64,000 nt of DNA, from the NCBI GenBank assembly GCA_910579175.1, contig CAJTTB010000003.1, forward strand, positions 100,151 to 164,150. The letters run 5' to 3'. Below, piece after piece: positions 1-7,869 of this stretch. The notes below the pieces were generated by a model that saw only the letters and a program-made list of their open reading frames with translations, was not told the origin of the DNA and did no database searches. Each line of letters opens with the position of its first letter. Position 1 is the first letter of the stretch. The translations under genes were made by a program, and so were the position numbers. The DNA comes from an uncultured Oscillospiraceae bacterium. GTDB lineage: Bacteria > Bacillota > Clostridia > Oscillospirales > Ruminococcaceae.

Positions 1-915
1 AAAAAAGAAACGCTTAATTTTCGGGTTGCCTATTATGGTCCCGACCAAGTCAAAGATATTGTCAACACCTATGATCCCGTCAGCTATACATTGCCTTACG
101 CGATTGAAAATGATTTCTTCCGAATCTGCTATCAAATTGGAACTGGTGTTACTTCCTTTTATAATAAGCTGGACAATCTTGAAATGCTCAAACAAGGAGA
201 TGAAAAATTCTTTACTCCCATTTATGAACGCACCAGTATTCGTACAGATGTCTATGAAGAAAGACGAAAGCTGGGAAGAAATATCAGAGGACTACATGCC
301 CAAAAATACATTGGCAAGTTAATTGATATCAAAATTCTGGATAGAGGTTCCATTTTTCAAACAATCGAGCTGATTTATCAACTAGAGGGAACTTATTTTA
401 GTTCTATCGTATTGAAAATGTATCACCATGAGCCAAGAATTGATTTTAAATACAAGTTGGCAAAGACATTTTCACAAGATATTGAAAGCATCTTTTTACC
501 ATTGTCACTCAACCTTCCACCTGTAGAGACCTATATTGATAAAGGCGATATTGCGTTTAGACCAGGCATTGACCAAATTCCCGGAACCTGCATGGAGTAC
601 TATCTCATTGACAATGGAATTGTATATCAGGGAGATAACAGAAATTATTGTATTCAAACGCTGGATGCACCTATGATTTATATGGGAAATTTAAACCATC
701 ACCCAATCGTATTATGTGATAGAGCACCACAAAATAATCAAAGACCTATTTATTCTTGGATTATGAATAATATTTGGGAAACCAATTTTAAAATGGACCT
801 ATCTGGTGCAACAGAATACTGCTATTCCTTTCAAATAACCGATAAAAAACCCATTGAAACATGCTATCAAGATCTAAAAGATGATTACCAAAGAATGCTG
901 TGTTTTATGATATAA
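1..915 (+). CDS. Glycoside hydrolase family 38-like protein, C-terminal part (5' end outside window)
   Basis: The frame is open from base 1, so this is the last ~304 codons of a larger gene. The visible part is a beta-rich C-terminal region. It has a 'PGIDQIPGTCMEYY' stretch, then 'IQTLDAPMIYMG' and 'IMNNIWETNFKMDLSG', which follow the order seen in the C-terminal domains of GH38 alpha-mannosidase-like enzymes (a 'DaPl..lG' motif, then a 'N.W.TNF' motif). The catalytic N-terminal barrel would lie upstream and cannot be seen, so activity is inferred from family resemblance only. A TTG at 91 is an internal codon, not a start. The gene ends 59 bases before the DUF262 gene on the same strand. Confidence 0.6.
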   Translation, partial: KKETLNFRVAYYGPDQVKDIVNTYDPVSYTLPYAIENDFFRICYQIGTGVTSFYNKLDNLEMLKQGDEKFFTPIYERTSIRTDVYEERRKLGRNIRGLHAQKYIGKLIDIKILDRGSIFQTIELIYQLEGTYFSSIVLKMYHHEPRIDFKYKLAKTFSQDIESIFLPLSLNLPPVETYIDKGDIAFRPGIDQIPGTCMEYYLIDNGIVYQGDNRNYCIQTLDAPMIYMGNLNHHPIVLCDRAPQNNQRPIYSWIMNNIWETNFKMDLSGATEYCYSFQITDKKPIETCYQDLKDDYQRMLCFMI

Positions 916-973
916 AAATCAAATTTAATATCCATTGAAAAAGGAAAAACACTTTATCAGAAGGGGTTTTGTA

Positions 974-2749
974 ATGTCAAAATTAAATGTTGATCAGAAA
1001 ACAATTAAGGATTTATTCCAGGACAAACGATCCGATTTTTTAATTCCCGATTATCAAAGACCTTATGCGTGGAAGGAAATGGAATGTCAAACCTTATGGG
1101 ATGATATTTTTACTTTTGCAATTCCCGATGATGGCAGTACTGAATTTGATAGCAATAGCGAATATTTTTTGGGTCCTATTGTTACATTTAAAAATGACAA
1201 CGGAAAGATGGAAGTAATTGATGGACAACAACGCTTAACAACATTAATGCTTTTACTTCGTGCATTTTATGCGAAATTTGGTCATATGCAGGACGAAGCA
1301 TCGCTGTTTACAAAGCAAAACATTGAAAAATGCCTATGGAAAACCAACGAATTTGGAAAGCCAAATATGAATGCACTTAAAATTGATTCCGAAGTCGCTA
1401 CAGATGAAGATAAAAACGATTTTCTAGAAATATTGCGTACAGGAACGGTTAACAAAACACAAAAAAGCAACTATGCCATCAACTACTGCTTTTTTCAAAC
1501 CTGTATTGAAACATTTCTCAGTAAATATCCCAGTTATTTTGCATATCTTCCCACTCGCATTATGAATAACTGTATTTTATTGCCGATTGAAGCGGAATCA
1601 CAAGACACAGCACTTCGCATTTTCTCCACACTAAACGACCGCGGTAAACCATTATCCGACGCCGATATTTTTAAAGCACAATTTTACAAGTTTTATTCTC
1701 ATCTTGGAAAGAAAGATGAGTTTATTGAAAGATGGAAAAAACTAGAAGAACTCTGTAAAAAAACATTTCGTTCTAATACTGGCACATCAATGGACGAATT
1801 GTTTACCCGCTATATGTACTATATTCGCGCCCTTCAGGGAAACAAGTCCTCTACAACAGAGGCTCTGCGAAAATTTTACGAAAAAGACAACTATGCACTG
1901 CTCAAAAAAGAGGAAACTTTTGATAACTTAATTATCTTGGCACGTTTTTGGGAAGATATTTCCAATCAAGATAAAGATAGATTTACAAAAAAACTTCTTC
2001 GTCGTTTGTTTGTTCTCAATTATGCCCCCAATGGTATGTGGACTTATTTTATATCTGTCTATTTTATGCACAACAAAGATCAGAATGGATTGCTAGAAGA
2101 AAATGCTTTCTTTGATTTTCTAAATAAAATGATTGGATTCATCTGGACATATGCTGTTACAAATCCGGGGGTCAATGCGCTTAGAATACCTGTCTATGCC
2201 GAAATGATCAATATTGTAAATAATAAGCCAGTTGCTTTTCATGATTTTAAATTCGACCCCCAAAGCGTAGAAAATATATTCTCCAATTTTAGTTTCAAAA
2301 ATTCCAGACCGATTACAAAGGCAATGATAACGTGGTGGACATTTCAAAATGAACAACAGGAATTGTTATCTCTAGAAACCATTTTTGAAACAGAACACAT
2401 TTATGCAATCGAAAGACAAAATAGAGAACAACTACTATATGATGTACGCAATCTAGAAACACTTGGCAACAAAGCACTGTTGGAAAAACGCATTAATATC
2501 AGAGCTTCAGACTATCGCTTTACCGATAAAATAAAATATTACTTGGGCTTTACCAACAGTCGCGGACAGGAAAAGGAAGGTACAAAAGTCCAAGAGCTGA
2601 TTGACTTGGCGCACTCAATGTCTGACTTTACCGAAACCGATATACAAACTAGAGATTGCAAAATCATGAGCGCTTTTCTTAAATTTTTACAGGACAATGA
2701 ACTGACTACATCAACCAAAGAAAATCAAATCAATTACCATCTATTATAA
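974..2749 (+). CDS. DUF262/DUF1524 protein, GmrSD-like (predicted NTP-dependent HNH nuclease)
   Basis: A 591-residue protein. The N-terminal DUF262 domain shows 'IPDYQRPYAW' at about 24-33 and the hallmark 'DGQQRLTTL' at 83-91, which is linked to NTP binding in GmrS-type proteins. The C-terminal DUF1524 domain has 'ETEHI' near 472-476, then a 'LGNKALLEKRIN' stretch that corresponds to the conserved LGN..LLE..N of this HNH-related nuclease. Both halves look intact. Single-chain DUF262-DUF1524 proteins include GmrSD/BrxU-type modification-dependent restriction enzymes, so phage defence is plausible but inferred. I chose ATG 974 because it follows AAGGGG at 961-966. A TTG at 935 would add 13 residues without a good ribosome binding site. 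The gene lies about 760 bp from a tRNA-integrated mobile element. Confidence 0.8.
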   Translation: MSKLNVDQKTIKDLFQDKRSDFLIPDYQRPYAWKEMECQTLWDDIFTFAIPDDGSTEFDSNSEYFLGPIVTFKNDNGKMEVIDGQQRLTTLMLLLRAFYAKFGHMQDEASLFTKQNIEKCLWKTNEFGKPNMNALKIDSEVATDEDKNDFLEILRTGTVNKTQKSNYAINYCFFQTCIETFLSKYPSYFAYLPTRIMNNCILLPIEAESQDTALRIFSTLNDRGKPLSDADIFKAQFYKFYSHLGKKDEFIERWKKLEELCKKTFRSNTGTSMDELFTRYMYYIRALQGNKSSTTEALRKFYEKDNYALLKKEETFDNLIILARFWEDISNQDKDRFTKKLLRRLFVLNYAPNGMWTYFISVYFMHNKDQNGLLEENAFFDFLNKMIGFIWTYAVTNPGVNALRIPVYAEMINIVNNKPVAFHDFKFDPQSVENIFSNFSFKNSRPITKAMITWWTFQNEQQELLSLETIFETEHIYAIERQNREQLLYDVRNLETLGNKALLEKRINIRASDYRFTDKIKYYLGFTNSRGQEKEGTKVQELIDLAHSMSDFTETDIQTRDCKIMSAFLKFLQDNELTTSTKENQINYHLL

Positions 2750-2963
2750 ATTGATAAAAAGTCCATTCTATCTGCTATCTCTTCAAGTTAGAAGACTTTT
2801 TACACCTTTAAAAATAACAACTAAACTCGTTGTTTTGATAAAAAAGAAATTCCCTTTTCAAAATCGTATACTCATTGAAAAATGATTTATTGATATACAT
2901 TGGAAATGGCAGATAAAAATTTTATCATCAACTATATAAATTTGAATTTGAGGAGGCTAAAGA

Positions 2964-3338
2964 ATGAAACGAGAATTAGGAGTCGCAAGGTGTGGACTTG
3001 CTTGTTGCTTGTGTTCAGAAAATGAAAAATGCAATGGTTGTTACTCGGATAACTGTCCTGACTACGCCCAATGCGAAAATAGAAAATGCTCCATTGAAAA
3101 GGAACTCATAGGCTGTCATGCTTGCGAAATGGATTGCAAAAGAGGATTACTAAACAAAATCAAGCCATATGGTTTTACATTGTTCATAAAAAGATATGGG
3201 ATAGAGAGTCTTCTTGACTGCCTTGAGGAAAATGAAAAAAGAGGAATCGCATATCATCGCAAAGGAATTATTGGCGATTATGATGATTTTGACGATGTGG
3301 AAAAGCTAATAGAATTTATTAAGACAGGAAAACGCTAA
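2964..3338 (+). CDS. DUF3795 cysteine-rich protein
   Basis: A 124-residue protein with about 15 cysteines in its first 60 residues, arranged as 'RCGLACCLCSENEKCNGC' and then CxxCxxxxC-like groups. This is the pattern of DUF3795 proteins, thought to bind zinc or another metal. The C-terminal half is acidic and helical and has no recognisable catalytic motif. A strong ribosome binding site (GAGGAGG) precedes the ATG by about nine bases. It stands alone, with about 210 bases separating it from the DUF262 gene. Its function is unknown in the family. Confidence 0.75.
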   Translation: MKRELGVARCGLACCLCSENEKCNGCYSDNCPDYAQCENRKCSIEKELIGCHACEMDCKRGLLNKIKPYGFTLFIKRYGIESLLDCLEENEKRGIAYHRKGIIGDYDDFDDVEKLIEFIKTGKR

Positions 3339-3450
3339 ATTCCAGTTTATAAAACTATTAAGCTGTTGTAGATTATGTGATTTCCCTAAAATATATCTTA
3401 TATTTTAAAATTTTTACATTGGAAACACTTTTCCAAAAAAGGAGAAAATA

Positions 3451-3498
3451 AAAAACCATCAAATTCCAATCCCATGAGATTGGAATTTGATGGTTTTT
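3451..3498. terminator. 20-bp perfect hairpin, bidirectional terminator
   Basis: Two perfectly complementary 20-base arms (3451-3470 and 3479-3498) flank an 8-base loop. There is an A-run on the left and a T-run on the right, so it can stop transcription both ways. It lies just outside the left att site of the mobile element. It may be the original terminator of the tRNA-Leu gene, now displaced 9.4 kb from it by the tandem insertion. Confidence 0.75.
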
Positions 3499-3509
3499 AA
3501 AAAATACGC

Positions 3510-3524
3510 CAAACGGGACTTGAA
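3510..3524. other. Left attachment site core (attL) of element copy 1
   Basis: The 15-base core caaacgggacttgaa equals the reverse complement of the T-arm/acceptor end of the tRNA-Leu gene at 12917-12997. On its left is the displaced tRNA 3' end, 'tacgc', which differs at two positions from the intact 'tgcgg' at 12917-12921. On its right is element DNA. The two changes suggest drift since the original insertion. Confidence 0.75.
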
Positions 3525-3642
3525 TCCGAAAAAGTACATTTTATAGAGCGTTATACAATTCTATAAAGCTAAGTAAACCCCAGTATTACGGGGATTTATC
3601 TAATATCAATCAAGATGTATTTTGACTTATTTTGGCGAATTT

Positions 3643-3673
3643 TGACCAGAATAACGACCAAACAACGACCAAA
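3643..3673. repeat. Arm-type integrase-binding repeats, left end of copy 1
   Basis: Three short direct repeats of the form (C/T)GACCAAA lie at 3643-3650, 3655-3662 and 3666-3673, the last two 11 bases apart. The same motif occurs three times near the right end of the element (8119-8146). Paired clusters of short direct repeats at both ends are typical arm sites for the N-terminal domain of tyrosine integrases. The assignment is inferred. Confidence 0.55.
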
Positions 3674-3806
3674 AATAAAAGAAAAGTATGATTGAGCGTG
3701 CTGATGGGCGATTCGCTCCATGATTAAGGATTGAAAAATTACCATAAAGTGACACGAAATGTCACATCAGGGGAATGGCAAAATGCCACCACATTCAGAC
3801 AAACAG

Positions 3807-3834
3807 AAAGCAGGTCTATTGATAAACCTGCTTT
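3807..3834. terminator. Hairpin downstream of integrase, copy 1
   Basis: Nine-base arms (3807-3815 and 3826-3834) flank a 10-base loop, followed by a T-run on the plus strand. The hairpin lies directly after the integrase stop codon (minus strand) and may shield the integrase from opposing transcription. Two further small inverted repeats (gtgaca..tgtcac, tggca..tgcca) lie between about 3755 and 3790. Confidence 0.5.
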
Positions 3835-3841
3835 TTTATAT

Positions 3842-5014
3842 TTATTCTGCTTTGAGTTTTAAAACTTCTGCAATTGCTTGGCTTGCCCTTGCTTGTGTCT
3901 GTGCGAAGGTGTGAGCATAAATATTAAGGGTTGTTGTTGTATTGGAATGCCCTAGTGCAGCGGAAACAGTGCGGATATCAACACCGCTATGAATTAATAA
4001 GCTGGCGTTTAAATGCCTAAAAGCATGTACGCCATAAAAATTCAGTTGATTTCTGTCACAGAACCGTTTTAGCCATTCGTAAGGTGTACCCGGATTCATA
4101 GGCATACCGTTCCAATTAACAAATAGTCTGTTCGTTATATTCCATTTGTCACCTGCTCGCAAACGCTCTTGATTTTGCTGTTTTTTATATTGTTTTAGAA
4201 GTAGTATAACCTGCTGCGGAACCTTTAAAATGCGTGAAGATTTCGCGGTTTTAGGGGTATCGGTATAAACGCCCTTTTCTTTGGTATATAAGGAACTACG
4301 ACAAATTTCGATTGTATTATTTTGAAAGTCAATGTCTGACCATTCTAACCCCAATAACTCAGCACGGCGAAAACCGCCATAAATAGCCAAAGTAAAGAAT
4401 ACTTGATACTTCAATGGCTCATATTCTAACAATTGCAAAAATGTTTGTGTCTCCTCTATGGTATAACACTGTTTCTCTGTTTTCGCTTGTTCTGGTAAGA
4501 TAACATGCTTACAGGGATTCTCTTTCACAATTCCCATGCGTATAGCATAATCAAATATGGTAGAAACAAAAGATAAGTAGTGTTTGATTGTTTTGGGTGA
4601 TAATCTTCCTTTAGTGCGTTGATTGGTACCATCTTGCCCCAATTGATTGATAAAGCATTGAACTTGTCTAGTATTGATTTTATCTAGTTTTAAATGCCCA
4701 ATGGCTGTATAAGTGCGTTGACTTAACTCCATATAACGCTCTCTTGTGCGCTCTTTGAGCTTAATTGTGGCATACTCCTCAAACCACTGAGCCGCGAAGG
4801 TCTGAAACTTCACCGAACCGCCTTGTACTTGTTTGCCTTGACATTCTTCTTCAAACAAAACTGTTTGTCGTTTCAATTCCTTTTCAACCTGCTTTTGCGT
4901 CATATTCTTTTCTGGCTTCCATGTCTTAGATTTCATAACCTGTTTACCATTGGTATCATAGCCGCAAGAACAGCGAATCCGATAGCTGTTACCACGTTTA
5001 GAAACGGTTGCCAT
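3842..5014 (-). CDS. int: Tyrosine recombinase/integrase (copy 1)
   Basis: A Tn916-Int-like site-specific recombinase that should catalyse integration and excision at tRNA-Leu. The N-terminal ~60 residues, with a 'RCSCGYD' motif, form a presumed arm-binding domain. A SAM-like core-binding domain follows (about 70-180), then the catalytic domain. The catalytic residues are visible: Arg in 'GGFRRAEL', Lys in 'TPKTAKSSR', HxxR in 'HAFRH', His in 'LGHSNTTTT' and the nucleophile Tyr in 'LNIYAH'. I prefer ATG 5014, about ten bases after AAGGGA; a GTG at 5023 sits too close to it. The gene lies 35 bases downstream of the Xre gene, probably in one transcript. It is identical in sequence to the copy at 8548-9720. 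Confidence 0.95.
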   Translation of the reverse strand: MATVSKRGNSYRIRCSCGYDTNGKQVMKSKTWKPEKNMTQKQVEKELKRQTVLFEEECQGKQVQGGSVKFQTFAAQWFEEYATIKLKERTRERYMELSQRTYTAIGHLKLDKINTRQVQCFINQLGQDGTNQRTKGRLSPKTIKHYLSFVSTIFDYAIRMGIVKENPCKHVILPEQAKTEKQCYTIEETQTFLQLLEYEPLKYQVFFTLAIYGGFRRAELLGLEWSDIDFQNNTIEICRSSLYTKEKGVYTDTPKTAKSSRILKVPQQVILLLKQYKKQQNQERLRAGDKWNITNRLFVNWNGMPMNPGTPYEWLKRFCDRNQLNFYGVHAFRHLNASLLIHSGVDIRTVSAALGHSNTTTTLNIYAHTFAQTQARASQAIAEVLKLKAE

Positions 5015-5049
5015 GTTGTTCACTTCCCTTTTTGTTTATGCTTCTTTGT

Positions 5050-5436
5050 TTACGCTTCCTGAGCCATTTCACACTCATAACATTTTTTATATTTTGCAAG
5101 TTCTAAAAATTCTTCAGATGTTTCTAGTAATCTTTCTTGTCCTTCCTCGTTTAACTGACGATAGTTGTCAATCAACTGTTGTTCTTCTTCATTGAGTGAA
5201 TTTTTTTCACTATTGCAAAATAACACTGGTTGTTTTGTTTCACTCATTCCCAATAAATAGTCAATAGAGACATGGAAAATTTGAGAAACTTGTTTTAGAA
5301 AAACATGCCCTGGCTCTCTTGCGTTTATTTCATAATTTCTTAAAGTTGTACTGGGAATGCCCAAATAATCTGCAAATTGTTTTCTGTTTAATCCTTTTTC
5401 TTTTCTCAGTTGTGTAATTCTTTCACCGAAATTCAT
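5050..5436 (-). CDS. Xre/Cro-CI family repressor (copy 1)
   Basis: A 128-residue protein. An N-terminal HTH_3 domain (about residues 4-60: 'ITQLRKEKGLNRKQFADYL', then 'STTLRNYE') is followed by a charged helical tail that could mediate dimerisation. It is divergent from the small HTH gene and lies upstream of int, like the lysogeny repressor of phages and integrative elements. The intergenic region has a perfect sigma-A promoter for this gene and palindromes with the core CTCATnATGAG, which are its likely operators. There is no RecA-cleavage or peptidase motif, so the induction route is unknown. A second identical copy lies at 9756-10142, so both copies should be controlled by the same protein pool. 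Confidence 0.85.
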   Translation of the reverse strand: MNFGERITQLRKEKGLNRKQFADYLGIPSTTLRNYEINAREPGHVFLKQVSQIFHVSIDYLLGMSETKQPVLFCNSEKNSLNEEEQQLIDNYRQLNEEGQERLLETSEEFLELAKYKKCYECEMAQEA

Positions 5437-5465
5437 CTTATTTTACACCCTTTCTTTATATACTT

Positions 5466-5494
5466 ATTATATGTAAAATATTATCCGTTGTCAA
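5466..5494 (-). promoter_or_regulatory. Consensus promoter for xre-int, copy 1
   Basis: On the minus strand there is a perfect TTGACA (5494-5489), a 17-base spacer and a perfect TATAAT (5471-5466). It drives xre and probably int. The palindrome at 5498-5520 lies just upstream of the -35. Confidence 0.8.
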
Positions 5495-5497
5495 TGA

Positions 5498-5590
5498 AAA
5501 ATGCTCATTATGAGCATTTTATTATATATATTATATTGACAAATACCCATATTGAGTATATTATAAGATTGTAAGAACTCATAATGAGCA
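5498..5590. promoter_or_regulatory. Operator cluster and rightward promoter of the regulatory switch, copy 1
   Basis: Three related palindromes are visible. O1 at 5498-5520 has 10-base arms around TTA (core TGCTCATTATGAGCA). O3 at 5545-5557 is degenerate (acccatattgagt). O2 at 5577-5590 reads actcataatgagca. The rightward promoter has TTGACA at 5536-5541, 17 bases, then TATTAT at 5559-5564. O3 therefore lies inside the spacer and O2 just downstream of the start point. This is the layout of a Cro/CI-type switch, with the Xre protein the obvious ligand. Confidence 0.65.
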
Positions 5591-5613
5591 GAAAAAGGAG
5601 GGATACTTGAATT

Positions 5614-5808
5614 ATGTTTCCTAATATAGAGGCAGAACGAGCTAGAAGAAATTTAACACAACAACAACTTGCAGACACTTTAAATGTTTCATTAAAAACT
5701 TTGCAAAATTGGTTAAATGGAAAAACATCAATCCCAAGTTCTTATTTGATTAAATTGGCAACTATGTGGAATACGTCAATTGATTACTTATTAAATATGG
5801 AACATTAA
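5614..5808 (+). CDS. Small Cro-like HTH protein (copy 1)
   Basis: A 64-residue protein made almost entirely of one HTH_3 domain: 'RARRNLTQQQLADTLNVS' followed by the recognition helix 'LKTLQNWLNGK'. It is the first gene of the rightward transcript, divergent from the larger Xre repressor, as Cro is to CI. An AGGAGGG ribosome binding site lies 12 bases before the ATG, a little long. It probably competes for the same palindromic operators or activates the Xis/Rep genes downstream (inferred). Confidence 0.8.
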   Translation: MFPNIEAERARRNLTQQQLADTLNVSLKTLQNWLNGKTSIPSSYLIKLATMWNTSIDYLLNMEH

Positions 5809-5894
5809 AAACCTACTCATATTTATGCCAATATTTTTTATTTGGCACATTATAAGTGGGTAAGAACTTCAAAAATACGAAAGCAGGTAAAAAA

Positions 5895-6176
5895 ATGAAA
5901 AATCATGTTACACAAAAATATCAAAAACCTTTGCCACGAATGAGAACAGCAAAAGAATGTTTTCATATGATTCATGAAGCTGATCCAGATAGTCGTATTT
6001 CACTTTGCTATATCCGTAACCTAGCTAAAAATAGACTTGTAATTGCACATCAAATCGGAAGTAGAATCTTAATAAATTATGATTCACTAATTGATTATTT
6101 AAATAAGGCAGCAACGTTTGAAACGCGACCCACTTCAGAAAGAAAAGCAGTTGGAGGAATTTCCCCAGTTCAATAA
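5895..6176 (+). CDS. Excisionase-like DNA-binding protein (copy 1)
   Basis: 93 residues from ATG 5895, which follows AAAGCAGGT. A GTG at 5856 would add 13 lysine-rich residues and has no ribosome binding site. The central part 'YIRNLAKNRLVIAHQIGS' followed by 'RILINYDSLIDYLNK' is the winged-helix pattern of MerR-like excisionases of Tn916-type elements (helix, then 'G.r.lin...l..yl'). In this context it is most likely the directionality factor (Xis) for the integrase, although a replication accessory role is possible. It lies between the small HTH gene and Rep on the same strand. Confidence 0.65.
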   Translation: MKNHVTQKYQKPLPRMRTAKECFHMIHEADPDSRISLCYIRNLAKNRLVIAHQIGSRILINYDSLIDYLNKAATFETRPTSERKAVGGISPVQ

Positions 6177-6462
6177 AAAAAGAACTATCCCATAATATCC
6201 CAAATAATTATCAGATAGTTACTGTGATATCTATAGAAATAAAACTGACATATATAACACATTCACTTAGAAAATTCAATATGTACCCCATTGAAAAAAC
6301 GATACAATTCATTATTTCCCTCTCCTATTTTTTAGTAGAGGGTTAAAATTTAACCATTGGGTGGGTTCGCCCTTGAATAGCTTGGTAATTAATTAAAATC
6401 TAAACGAAAAACATAGATAGAAGTTATTAATTGGGTAAAACACTCGAAAAAGAGAAAATTGT

Positions 6463-6478
6463 TGCACCAGCTGGTGCA
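6463..6478. repeat. 16-bp perfect palindrome upstream of rep, copy 1
   Basis: tgcaccag/ctggtgca is a perfect palindrome with no spacer, lying just left of two larger repeat modules. It is a candidate protein-binding site or part of the replication origin. Confidence 0.5.
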
Positions 6479-6479
6479 G

Positions 6480-6687
6480 AAGAAAATAAATCTATCATTG
6501 ATATACATATCGTAATATAAATCAATGATATAAAACTGCTTTTCTTTCTGAAACGGGTCCCCCATCGACACGCGGTAGCAATATTTTTAGTTGATATCTT
6601 CAAAGAAAATAATTGCGTTAGATAATATAAAAGAAAATAAATCCATAATCGATATACATATTGTAATATAAATCGACCATCGATATA
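6480..6687. repeat. Paired repeat modules upstream of rep, candidate origin, copy 1
   Basis: Two imperfect direct repeats of 53-57 bases (6480-6532 and 6631-6687) share 'aagaaaataaat' and 'gatatacat' followed by 'gtaatataaat'. The first contains a perfect 10-base inverted repeat (6493-6502 and 6521-6530); the second has a diverged version built on ATCGAT. They lie directly upstream of the HUH Rep gene, where double-strand origins of rolling-circle replicons often sit. Short open frames through this region are products of the repeats and not genes. Confidence 0.5.
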
Positions 6688-6707
6688 TTTGGAAAGAGTT
6701 GTTATAA

Positions 6708-7406
6708 ATGTCATATATTATGAAAGTGATTGAAGCGGGTAACCTGCTTGAATTAGAAATATATAAACCCTTGAGAAAAGTGGGAATAAAAGGCATCACC
6801 AAGAAGGCAAATTATAAGCAGACTACAGAGCAACAACAAAAGTTAAACCAAATCAATTCAAAAAAGCATTGCTATCGGCTTATCAATGCCAATTTTAGAG
6901 CGGGTGAAGATTTATATATTACTTTAGACCATAAAGAGAATTTGACAGTTGCACAAGCCTTTTTGGAGCTAAAAAACTACATACGTAGACTAAACTACTA
7001 CCGCAAAAAAGAGCATAGACCAAATATAAAGTATATCGGGAGAACGGAACAGGCTGGAAGATGTCACAGCCATGTTATCATTGAATATATACCAAAAGAA
7101 GTATTGAAAAAGCTATGGAAGCAGGGCGGAATTAAGATAAAAACACTTTATCAAGCGGGCAACTTCCATGAGTTGGCAAACTATTTGACCAAAGAAGAAT
7201 GCACTGGAAAACGCTGGACACAAAGTCTCTATTTAAAACAGCCCAAAATTACAAGAATGTATATCAGGTCAAATGTCGTAGAGAAGCTAAGAACAGGGCG
7301 GAAAATTATATCATTAAAAAGGTATCAGGAAATCTATAAAGAATTAACGTTCAATCAAATTACTGGAACAGTATTATATTTTCAGTATACGAAATTGAAT
7401 TGTTAA
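6708..7406 (+). CDS. HUH-type rolling-circle replication initiator (copy 1)
   Basis: A 232-residue protein. It shows the HUH metal-binding motif 'RCHSHVIIEYIP' (His120 and His122), then 'HELANYLTKE' with a single candidate nucleophile Tyr159 and Lys162, followed by 'KRWTQSLYLKQPK', a pattern common after the catalytic tyrosine in phage and plasmid Rep proteins. Residues 1-60 are basic. One catalytic tyrosine and small size suggest a minimal Rep rather than a conjugative relaxase. It is expected to nick the origin on the excised circle. GGAAAG (6691) is the ribosome binding site. This gene distinguishes the element from a simple integrase cassette, because it allows replication after excision. 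Confidence 0.8.
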   Translation: MSYIMKVIEAGNLLELEIYKPLRKVGIKGITKKANYKQTTEQQQKLNQINSKKHCYRLINANFRAGEDLYITLDHKENLTVAQAFLELKNYIRRLNYYRKKEHRPNIKYIGRTEQAGRCHSHVIIEYIPKEVLKKLWKQGGIKIKTLYQAGNFHELANYLTKEECTGKRWTQSLYLKQPKITRMYIRSNVVEKLRTGRKIISLKRYQEIYKELTFNQITGTVLYFQYTKLNC

Positions 7407-7457
7407 GATGATAAAATACGATTATTTATATATAGGGATATCTATCTACAAAATCCC

Positions 7458-7625
7458 TTATTTTGTAAAGTTTTTAGGGGTTGGGATAGTCAAAACCGTA
7501 TGAAAAAAGCCGTCTTTTGGGATTGTTTCTTTCACTTTGATATCAGGAAATAGGCGTTTTGTAGTTTCCTCAAAAAGTTTTTTTTGATTTTGTTCAATCT
7601 CTGTGTATGCAACTCGGATTTTCAT
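7458..7625 (-). CDS. 55-residue small protein of unknown function (copy 1)
   Basis: A short frame on the minus strand, convergent with rep, encoding 55 residues that begin 'MKIRVAYTEIEQNQKKLFEE'. The start has an excellent ribosome binding site (AAAGGTGGTGATTGAATG), much stronger than chance would give. The protein is a mix of charged helix and short beta strand ('FHTVLTIPTP') with no cysteines, membrane segment or motif I recognise. Its position between rep and the right end suggests an accessory role such as copy control, interference or a small toxin; none of these can be assigned. It is exactly repeated at 12164-12331. Confidence 0.65.
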   Translation of the reverse strand: MKIRVAYTEIEQNQKKLFEETTKRLFPDIKVKETIPKDGFFHTVLTIPTPKNFTK

Positions 7626-7869
7626 TCAATCACCACCTTTAAAGAACAAATGTTAACTTTTATTAAATTTAAAAATATAAAACCATTGCTTTAATTAGAA
7701 AGACATTGTCATATTTTATATTTGCTTTGGATATACACAGGAAGTTTATTTTCTAAGTATATCATATTTTTAACAAAAGAGATAGCAATTTATAACTATC
7801 GTTACAATATATAGATTTTATTTATTTTATATCATACAGTATATTGCATTATGCTATTTTAGCACTTTA

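Noticed and set aside
6389..6802. Three overlapping minus-strand frames of 60, 95 and 71 codons in the element (also at 11095-11508)
   Set aside because: They run through the origin-like repeat modules and into rep, are low-complexity and lack start signals.
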